Part shown: in pieces, positions 1 to 5,133 of the stretch | Layout: each line of letters opens with the position of its first letter | Numbering within the stretch: position 1 is the first letter of the stretch | Origin: Alcaligenaceae bacterium UBA6179 | Lineage (GTDB): Bacteria; Pseudomonadota; Gammaproteobacteria; Burkholderiales; Burkholderiaceae_B | Reading direction: 5' to 3' | Assembly (NCBI GenBank): GCA_002422175.1 | Contig: DITR01000046.1 | Span: 10,420 to 17,308, forward strand | Length of the DNA: 6,889 nucleotides | Translations under genes and position numbers: made by a program | The notes under the pieces: model-generated | Seen by the model: the letters and a program-made list of their open reading frames with translations, nothing else | The model's database searches: none | What the model was told of the DNA's origin: nothing

Positions 1-627
1 TCAGCACGAGATGAATCTGTTGCGCAAGCGTTTCAAACTGATGATATTTTCTACCCAATTAGGCTTGAACCCTACCTTATTGCTACCGCAGAAATACATC
101 GCGACCTTGCACCTGCTTTAGAAGCATTAACTGAGCAAACCTTAAATACCCATAAGGCCCTTGTTCATGGCGACGTGAGCCCAAAGAATATTTTGGTTGG
201 GCCCACTTCACCTGTGTTACTCGATGCTGAATGCGCTTGGTATGGTGACCCCGCCTTTGACTTGGCATTTTGTTTAAACCATTTGTTACTAAAGTGTTTG
301 CCCCAGCCAGAACATTCGAGCGAGCTACTTGATTGCTTCAAAATTTTTGTCTCGACATACCGTACCCATATCGATTGGGAATCTGCAGACGATTTAGAGT
401 CTCGAGCAGCAAAGTTGCTGCCCGCTTTATTTCTAGGCCGTGTCGATGGAAAATCACCGGTCGAATACATTACACAAGAAAATCAAAAAGACTTGGTCAG
501 ACAAGTCGCGCGACCACTTATTGCTAAACCTGTTAATCGATTAGCGCTTGTGGCACACGCTTGGCATGACGCATTGGTAGACTATAAAACAATGCAATCA
601 CGCAAACTCGACCCAGAGGCTAGGTGA
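1..627 (+). CDS. Phosphotransferase of the APH / choline-kinase fold, 5'-truncated by the window edge
   Basis: The reading frame is open from base 1, so the gene starts upstream; 208 C-terminal residues are visible. Numbering from the first visible residue, the catalytic loop is H56-G57-D58-V-S-P-K-N63, with D58 the expected catalytic base and N63 a metal ligand. The second metal-binding aspartate follows as L-D75-A-E-C-A-W. The segment G-D-P-A-F-D-L-A-F comes next, as in the PF01636 (APH) family. The ATP-binding N-lobe is outside the window. Members of this family transfer the gamma-phosphate of ATP to small hydroxylated molecules such as aminoglycosides, choline, homoserine or sugars; nothing here reveals the substrate, and aminoglycoside resistance should not be assumed. 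The GTG at 175 lies inside the catalytic loop and is not a start. The 3' end overlaps the converging alcohol dehydrogenase gene by 46 bp. The family call is firm; the function is unknown. Confidence 0.88.
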   Translation, partial: SARDESVAQAFQTDDIFYPIRLEPYLIATAEIHRDLAPALEALTEQTLNTHKALVHGDVSPKNILVGPTSPVLLDAECAWYGDPAFDLAFCLNHLLLKCLPQPEHSSELLDCFKIFVSTYRTHIDWESADDLESRAAKLLPALFLGRVDGKSPVEYITQENQKDLVRQVARPLIAKPVNRLALVAHAWHDALVDYKTMQSRKLDPEAR

Positions 628-1706
628 TCAAAACCCTCGTTGATTTGATCTAATGTAAAGGTATTACCCAAAAGTTTATTAACGGGTAATTTTCCTGCTA
701 AATATAGATCAATGTATTTTGCAATATCTTGGGCGGGTACACCAGAGCCTAAGTAGCTGCCGCGAATATCACGCTCTTCGCCCACCATCTGCGCCAACGG
801 TAAGGAAAAGCTGGCTTTTGGGTTGGGCAAACCTGAGGTGATGGTGGTCCCACCGCGACAAGTCAGCTTGTAAGCCAATTCAAATGCAGCCACCGCACCA
901 GCCATATCAAAACCAAAATCAACTGCACCACCCGCGGCCTCAAGTCGTTCAGCATCAGAGGTGACTCGGCTAGGGTTAAATACATGGGTAGCGCCTAGGG
1001 TTTTGGCTAACTCAAGCTTTTCATCGCTCAGGTCAACCGCGACCACCCTTCTCGCTCCGGCTGCAACTGCGGCCAATAATGCGCTGAGCCCTACCCCACC
1101 TAAACCGATGATGGCGGCTGTTTGGCCCATTTTAAATTGAGCGCGATTAATAACGGCCCCGGCGCCTGTTAATACTGCACAACCAAATAGCGCGGCTTCT
1201 CGATGAGAAATGTTACGGGTAATTTTGATGCACGAATATTGCGACACCACAGCGTGGTCAGCAAAACACGACACACCCACGTGGTGGTTGATAGGCTCTT
1301 GACCTAAATGTAAACGGCGCTCGCCACCTAATAATGTTCCCTTGCCGTTAGCGAGTGCGCCCGGTTCACAAAGCGCTGGCCGTCCTTGGCTGCAGGGCTG
1401 ACAATGACCACAGGTGGGTACAAAATCAGTTACAACATGGTCGCCGGGCTTAAGACTGTTAACACCCCTGCCCACAGCAACAACTTCACCTGAAGACTCA
1501 TGCCCCAACACCATGGGTACTCCGCGTGGTCGGTCACCATTAATGACTGAAAGGTCTGAATGACAAAGACCTGCCACCTTAATTTTGACCAATACCTCAC
1601 CATCACCTGGCGGATCTAATTCAACTTCAATAATTTTAAGCGGTTGACTTTGCTTATACGGGGCAGGTAACCCCATTTCACGAAGAACGGCGGCACGAAT
1701 TTTCAT
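582..1706 (-). CDS. Zinc-dependent alcohol dehydrogenase (MDR superfamily), NAD-type
   Basis: This complete 374-residue protein has the usual length of a medium-chain zinc alcohol dehydrogenase, a cytoplasmic enzyme that interconverts alcohols and aldehydes or ketones. Catalytic zinc ligands are C48 (in G-L-C-H-S-D), H69-E70 (G-H-E) and C176. S50 stands at the proton-relay position. The structural zinc site is complete, with C99, C102, C105 and C113. The Rossmann glycine motif G-L-G-G-V-G is at 201-206, and D225 with K230 at the end of the second strand favours NAD over NADP. The C-terminus has the normal family form, so the end is not truncated. The ATG start at 1706 is preceded by AGGAA (1713-1717, complement) six bases away. 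The substrate cannot be told from sequence; long-chain, aryl or terpene alcohols are all possible. The gene is transcribed divergently from the TRAP operon across a repeat-rich 452-bp region and overlaps the phosphotransferase gene tail-to-tail. Confidence 0.93.
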   Translation of the reverse strand: MKIRAAVLREMGLPAPYKQSQPLKIIEVELDPPGDGEVLVKIKVAGLCHSDLSVINGDRPRGVPMVLGHESSGEVVAVGRGVNSLKPGDHVVTDFVPTCGHCQPCSQGRPALCEPGALANGKGTLLGGERRLHLGQEPINHHVGVSCFADHAVVSQYSCIKITRNISHREAALFGCAVLTGAGAVINRAQFKMGQTAAIIGLGGVGLSALLAAVAAGARRVVAVDLSDEKLELAKTLGATHVFNPSRVTSDAERLEAAGGAVDFGFDMAGAVAAFELAYKLTCRGGTTITSGLPNPKASFSLPLAQMVGEERDIRGSYLGSGVPAQDIAKYIDLYLAGKLPVNKLLGNTFTLDQINEGFDHLASGSSLRDCIVL

Positions 1707-1757
1707 ATTAGATTCCTGAATGGCAAAGATAATAACGGCGAGCGGTTGATTGGTCTT

Positions 1758-1799
1758 ACTGATTTGATCTAACTGATTTGATGTAACTGATTAAATGAT
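1758..1799. repeat. 14-bp direct tandem repeat, three copies
   Basis: Three head-to-tail 14-mers occupy 1758-1771, 1772-1785 and 1786-1799. The first two are ACTGATTTGATCTA and ACTGATTTGATGTA (one mismatch). The third, ACTGATTAAATGAT, keeps the first seven bases and then diverges. The block lies 52-93 bp upstream of the alcohol dehydrogenase start codon, in its leader or promoter, and about 320-360 bp upstream of the predicted sigma-54 start site. It may be a binding array or a replication-slippage product; no binding protein is recognised. Confidence 0.75.
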
Positions 1800-1803
1800 G
1801 AAT

Positions 1804-1850
1804 TGATATTCAAAATATAACAAATGATATTCAAAATATTTACCAAATAT
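1804..1850. repeat. 21-bp direct repeat with palindromic cores, operator-like
   Basis: The 15-mer TGATATTCAAAATAT occurs identically at 1804-1818 and 1825-1839, a spacing of 21 bp or two helical turns. Each copy contains the dyad ATATT-CAA-AATAT (1806-1818 and 1827-1839). A further overlapping dyad, ATATTT-ACC-AAATAT, lies at 1836-1850. Three dyads with centres at about 1812, 1833 and 1843 sit on roughly the same helix face. This is the form expected of a cooperative operator for a dimeric regulator serving the alcohol dehydrogenase gene, the TRAP operon or both. The regulator is not identified, and AT richness makes chance dyads easier. Confidence 0.6.
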
Positions 1851-1858
1851 GTTCCATA

Positions 1859-1912
1859 CTTTCAAAGTACTCAACGCACTCAACTTACTTAACTTACTCA
1901 ATGTATTCAAGA
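1859..1912. repeat. Degenerate 9-bp tandem repeat, about six copies
   Basis: Six consecutive 9-mers run from 1859 to 1912: CTTTCAAAG, TACTCAACG, CACTCAACT, TACTTAACT, TACTCAATG and TATTCAAGA. The consensus is close to TACTCAACT. The 9-bp period does not match the helical repeat, so phased binding along the array is less natural than for the neighbouring 21-bp repeat. No long open frame covers the block, so it is not a coding repeat. Function is unknown. Confidence 0.6.
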
Positions 1913-1991
1913 TACCTTTAAAACATCTCTTATTGATGTTGTCGAAAAAATTTAAGGCTTTGCATTATTGCCCCATGCCGCACTGACCCAT

Positions 1992-2008
1992 CGCACCATC
2001 GAAATGCA
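1992..2008. promoter_or_regulatory. Candidate enhancer-binding-protein site 1 (NtrC-like)
   Basis: The imperfect dyad CGCACCA-TCG-AAATGCA matches 10 of 14 specified positions of the enterobacterial NtrC consensus TGCACCA-N3-TGGTGCA. Its centre is near -119 from the predicted sigma-54 start site, a normal distance for an activator that loops to the promoter. The left half-site is much the better one. It could instead serve another bacterial enhancer-binding protein. Confidence 0.4.
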
Positions 2009-2032
2009 TGCACGCAACGAAAGTAGGTTTGT

Positions 2033-2049
2033 TGCACCATGTTGAAACA
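2033..2049. promoter_or_regulatory. Candidate enhancer-binding-protein site 2 (NtrC-like)
   Basis: TGCACCA-TGT-TGAAACA matches 11 of 14 positions of TGCACCA-N3-TGGTGCA, with a perfect left half. Its centre lies 41 bp from that of site 1, close to four helical turns, so both would face the same way. It sits near -78 relative to the predicted start site. The shared GCACCAT core of the two sites supports a common binder; its identity is inferred only. Confidence 0.42.
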
Positions 2050-2091
2050 CAAATACAGTTTTCAAATATAACGCCTCCCCCTTGTCAAGAG

Positions 2092-2108
2092 TTGGCACGT
2101 TCTTTGCT
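2092..2108 (+). promoter_or_regulatory. Sigma-54 (RpoN) -24/-12 promoter of the TRAP-hydrolase operon
   Basis: TTGGCACG-TTCT-TTGCT matches the sigma-54 core consensus TGGCACG-N4-TTGCW at every specified base with exact spacing. The bases just upstream (AGAGT) also follow the weaker extended consensus. Counting 12 bases from the C of the TTGC element puts transcription start near 2119, leaving a leader of about 40 bases with a good ribosome site (AAAGGA, 2147-2152, six bases before the ATG). Sigma-54 polymerase needs an ATP-driven enhancer-binding activator, so the operon should be switched on by a specific signal and have little basal expression from this promoter. Confidence 0.88.
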
Positions 2109-2158
2109 AGCTAGTTATTAGTCAGCTCTTCTTCCAATCGCAACGCAAAGGACCGCAC

Positions 2159-3256
2159 ATGAAAAACTCACGACGTTCATTTATAACGGCAGGTGCTGGG
2201 CTGGGCTTAACAGCCGCCACACTTGCGGTTCCCTCTGTGGCACAGGCTCAACAAACATTTAACTGGAAAATGACCAGCGCTTACCCTAAAGGCTCTCCCT
2301 TCTACATGTCGGGTCCAGGTAGCGCCACGGACTTGGCCCAACGCATTAAAGACATGTCGAATGGTCGCTTAAACATTCAGCTGTTTGGCGCAGGTGAGTT
2401 GATTCCCGCCTTTGAAGGTTTTGATGCAGTGCGCGCAGGCACCATTGAAATGAACCATGCGAACAGCTACTTTTGGACAGGCAAAACATTTGCTGCGCAA
2501 TACTTTACGGCGGTGCCTTTTGGATTGAACTACCAAGGCATGAATGGTTGGCTTTACGACGGTGGTGGGTTAGCACTTTGGAATGAAGTTTACGAACCCT
2601 TCGGCATGATTGCTATGCCTTGTGGTAACACGGGCGTACAGATGACAGGGTGGTTTAAAAAAGAGGTCAACACGCTAGATGATTTGAAAGGCCTAAAAAT
2701 GCGTATACCTGGCTTGGCTGGCAAGGTACTTGCAAACTTAGGTGTTGATGTCAAAGTATTACCGGGCGGTGAAATATTTCCTGCTCTCGAGCGTGGCGTA
2801 ATCGATGCCGCTGAATTTGTGGGTCCGTATCAAGATCGTCGTTTAGGTCTCTATAAAGCCGCTAAGTATTACTACACCACGGGTTGGCATGAGCCTGCAA
2901 CCACGTCTGAACTGTTGATTAATAAAGCAGCTTGGCAAACACTACCAAAGGATCTACAAAATATTGTTACGAATGCATCAGCCGCTTGCAACGTCATCGG
3001 TGAAGCCTGGTGCCAGCGTGCAAACGCTGAAGCCATGCAAGACTTAGTGACAAACCTGGGCGTTATTGCCAAACCATTACCGGCATCAATCGTGGTTGCA
3101 TTACGTGAGCAAACCACTCTAGCACTTAACGAAGCAAGCGCTAAAGACGCCATAACAAAGAAAGTACATGACTCTTACTTTGCTTTCAAAAAACAATATG
3201 ACGCTTGGTCTGGTTACAGTGAGGCGGCATACCACAGCACAGTTAGGTCGAGCTAA
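2159..3256 (+). CDS. TRAP transporter periplasmic substrate-binding protein (DctP family, 2-oxo-acid/TakP-like)
   Basis: This 365-residue protein is the solute receptor of a sodium-driven tripartite carboxylate transporter. It starts with a twin-arginine signal: S4-R5-R6-S7-F8-I9, a hydrophobic stretch at 11-25 and a likely cleavage site after A-Q-A30. It would therefore be exported folded to the periplasm. Family landmarks are N157-T-G-V-Q161-M with W165, R182 in M-R-I-P-G (the carboxylate-binding arginine of DctP proteins), P-G-G-E-I-F-P-A-L, and A-A-E219-F220-V-G-P-Y. These resemble the TakP branch, which binds pyruvate and other 2-oxo acids together with a sodium ion. Glutamate 219 and glutamine 161 fit the sodium/ligand site by analogy. 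The exact ligand is not set by sequence. It is the first gene of the operon behind the sigma-54 promoter; the AAAGGA ribosome site confirms the ATG. The dctQ-type gene follows after two bases. Confidence 0.94.
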   Translation: MKNSRRSFITAGAGLGLTAATLAVPSVAQAQQTFNWKMTSAYPKGSPFYMSGPGSATDLAQRIKDMSNGRLNIQLFGAGELIPAFEGFDAVRAGTIEMNHANSYFWTGKTFAAQYFTAVPFGLNYQGMNGWLYDGGGLALWNEVYEPFGMIAMPCGNTGVQMTGWFKKEVNTLDDLKGLKMRIPGLAGKVLANLGVDVKVLPGGEIFPALERGVIDAAEFVGPYQDRRLGLYKAAKYYYTTGWHEPATTSELLINKAAWQTLPKDLQNIVTNASAACNVIGEAWCQRANAEAMQDLVTNLGVIAKPLPASIVVALREQTTLALNEASAKDAITKKVHDSYFAFKKQYDAWSGYSEAAYHSTVRSS

Positions 3257-3258
3257 AT

Positions 3259-3795
3259 ATGACACAACAAGCCAGCCACCCCTTACTTAGGCTCGCTTAC
3301 AAAATGGATGGACTGATCGACATTGTCGGTCGGTTCTCTTCATGGCTCGCCTTGGTTATCGTCGTGTTAGTGGCGAGTAACGTGATTCTGCGTTACGTCG
3401 CAAGCATTGGGTCAGTATGGTCTCAAGAACTCGAATGGCATCTTTTGGCAACACTGATTTTATTTGGTATGAGCTACGCCATGCTTCGGGGTGAGCATAT
3501 TCGGGTTGATGTCTTCTATGCAAAATACTCGCCAAACATGCAAAGAATAGTCAATTGTGTCGGCGCTCTGCTCACGATCAGTGTGGCACTGATTTTTGTT
3601 TGGGTCTCTCTACATTACGTTGAACAGTCATATGTCATTGATGAAACCTCACCTGACCCTGGCGGCATTGCTAGTCGTTGGATTCTTAAAAGCTTTATAA
3701 CAATTGGTTTTTTTCTACTCGCACTTCAAAGCACCGCCGAACTCATCAAAGCGTTGATTCTTCCACCTAAAAAGCAACTCACCCCTCATGTTTGA
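3259..3795 (+). CDS. TRAP transporter small membrane subunit (DctQ family)
   Basis: This 178-residue inner-membrane protein has four clear hydrophobic segments near 27-48, 61-79, 94-118 and 137-160, the standard DctQ topology. The S55-Q-E-L-E59-W60 stretch just before the second helix is the conserved family signature. DctQ pairs with the large subunit and helps dock the periplasmic binding protein. The start lies two bases after the binding-protein stop, with only a weak ribosome site (AGGT at 3245-3248), so translation is probably coupled to the upstream gene. The end overlaps the next gene by 8 bp. Position and order (P-Q-M) make the assignment secure despite low sequence conservation in this family. 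Confidence 0.92.
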   Translation: MTQQASHPLLRLAYKMDGLIDIVGRFSSWLALVIVVLVASNVILRYVASIGSVWSQELEWHLLATLILFGMSYAMLRGEHIRVDVFYAKYSPNMQRIVNCVGALLTISVALIFVWVSLHYVEQSYVIDETSPDPGGIASRWILKSFITIGFFLLALQSTAELIKALILPPKKQLTPHV

Positions 3796-5113
3796 ACCCC
3801 AAATGCTAGCAGTGATGATGTTGGCAAGTTTCTTTTTCTTATTGTTGATTGGTATTCCTGTAGCCATTACGCTTGCCGTAACAGGCTTTGTGTTTGGTTT
3901 TATTGGTTTTGGTCACTCACTCTTTAACCTTTTACCTGCCCGCATTTATGGTGTGGTAACAGGGTATCAATGGCTTGCCATTCCCCTTTTTATTTTCATG
4001 GGTTTTGCCTTAGAAAAATCAAAGTTGGCAGACGATTTGCTTGATGTGATGGGCCATATAGCCGGTGGACTGCGAGGTGGAATGGGAATTGGTATTATTT
4101 TATTCGGTGCGTTGATGGGCGCCACCACAGGTATTGTCGGTGCCACAGTGATCACGCTAGGTATGTTGACCTTGCCCAATTTACTCAAGCGCGGTTATAA
4201 AAAAAGCATTGCCTGTGGAACGATTTGTGCGTCAGGTACGCTGGGCCAAATCATGCCACCGAGTTTGATACTGATTTTATTGTCAGACATCATGCAAACC
4301 TCAGTCGGCACCCTCTTTGCGGCTGCTGTTATACCTGCAATGTTATTGGCTACTATCTACATTATTTATCTTTTAGTGTTGGGTATGATCCAACCAGAAA
4401 CGATGCCTGCAGTACCCGTTGAAGAACGCAACTTAGTCAGCTCACGTCAATTATGGGTGCGCTTTTTGAAGGTTGTCGTGCCCCCTATTCTCTTGGTCGT
4501 AGCAGTTTTAGGTTCAATCGTCGGCGGCATTGCTGCACCCACTGAGGCCGCTTCAATGGGTGCCTTAGGCGCTATTTTGATCACCGTGTTGGCGGGGCGT
4601 TTTACTTGGAAGGGGTTGCGTGAGGTGAGCTTCGATACTGCCAAAATTACGGCCATGATGATGTTTATTTTGATGATGGCGCAAGTTTTTGCCTTGTCAT
4701 TTAGAGGTCTGCATGGCGAAGTGCTGATCGAAAATATGTTTGAATGGCTACCCGGTGGGCTTTACAGTGACATCTGGTTTATGCTGTTTATGATTTTTGT
4801 GCTGGGTTTTTTTATTGAATGGATAGAAATCAGTTACATCGCTGTGCCATTATTTTTACCTGTACTGTTGGTACAAGGTGCTGACCCAGTATGGATAGCA
4901 ATTCTCGTCACGGTTTGCCTGCAGTCATCATTTTTAACTCCACCGTTTGGATGGGCCTTGTTTTACCTTAAAGGCGTTGCCCCGCCTGAGGTGTCTATTT
5001 CAGATATTTACAAAGGCGTTGTGCCCTATATTGTGATGCAAGGTATCGCCCTTGCACTCATCGTATATTTTCCTCAACTCGCACTTTGGCTACCCAAAGC
5101 AATCGGTTGGTAA
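3788..5113 (+). CDS. TRAP transporter large permease subunit (DctM family)
   Basis: This 441-residue polytopic membrane protein has the normal length and hydrophobic profile (about 11-13 helices) of DctM, the ion-coupled transport channel. Conserved stretches are I-G-I-P-V-A near 21-26, G111-A-T-T-G-I-V-G-A, and G153-Q-I-M-P-P-S159, the latter being the re-entrant-loop signature of the family. A second G-G-I-A-A-P-T-E-A-A-S segment lies in the C-terminal half, consistent with the internal repeat of IT-superfamily transporters. The ATG overlaps the DctQ stop by 8 bp and no good ribosome site precedes it, so translational coupling is likely. It would import the ligand of the preceding binding protein, normally with sodium. 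Confidence 0.95.
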   Translation: MFEPQMLAVMMLASFFFLLLIGIPVAITLAVTGFVFGFIGFGHSLFNLLPARIYGVVTGYQWLAIPLFIFMGFALEKSKLADDLLDVMGHIAGGLRGGMGIGIILFGALMGATTGIVGATVITLGMLTLPNLLKRGYKKSIACGTICASGTLGQIMPPSLILILLSDIMQTSVGTLFAAAVIPAMLLATIYIIYLLVLGMIQPETMPAVPVEERNLVSSRQLWVRFLKVVVPPILLVVAVLGSIVGGIAAPTEAASMGALGAILITVLAGRFTWKGLREVSFDTAKITAMMMFILMMAQVFALSFRGLHGEVLIENMFEWLPGGLYSDIWFMLFMIFVLGFFIEWIEISYIAVPLFLPVLLVQGADPVWIAILVTVCLQSSFLTPPFGWALFYLKGVAPPEVSISDIYKGVVPYIVMQGIALALIVYFPQLALWLPKAIGW

Positions 5114-5133
5114 TAAACAGGAACTATTTATAA

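Noticed and set aside
175..177. GTG that could start a 150-residue phosphotransferase
   Set aside because: It lies within the H-G-D-V-S catalytic loop, and the frame is open with family-like sequence back to base 1; the gene is cut by the window edge and does not start here.
1..627. Antibiotic (aminoglycoside) resistance kinase
   Set aside because: Only the general APH fold is visible; this family is broad and nothing indicates an aminoglycoside substrate or mobile context.
641..653. TGATTTGATCTAA also occurs at 1760-1772, on both sides of the ADH gene
   Set aside because: One copy encodes ordinary ADH residues, and a 13-base match in a window this size is close to chance expectation; not evidence of an attachment site or mobile element.
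1758..1912. CRISPR array
   Set aside because: The repeats are short, abutting and of different periods, with no unique spacers and no cas genes.
2042..2072. Possible sigma-70 promoter (TTGAAA, 19-bp spacer, TATAAC)
   Set aside because: The spacer is long and the -10 has no extension; the nearby sigma-54 match is far stronger. A weak secondary promoter cannot be excluded.
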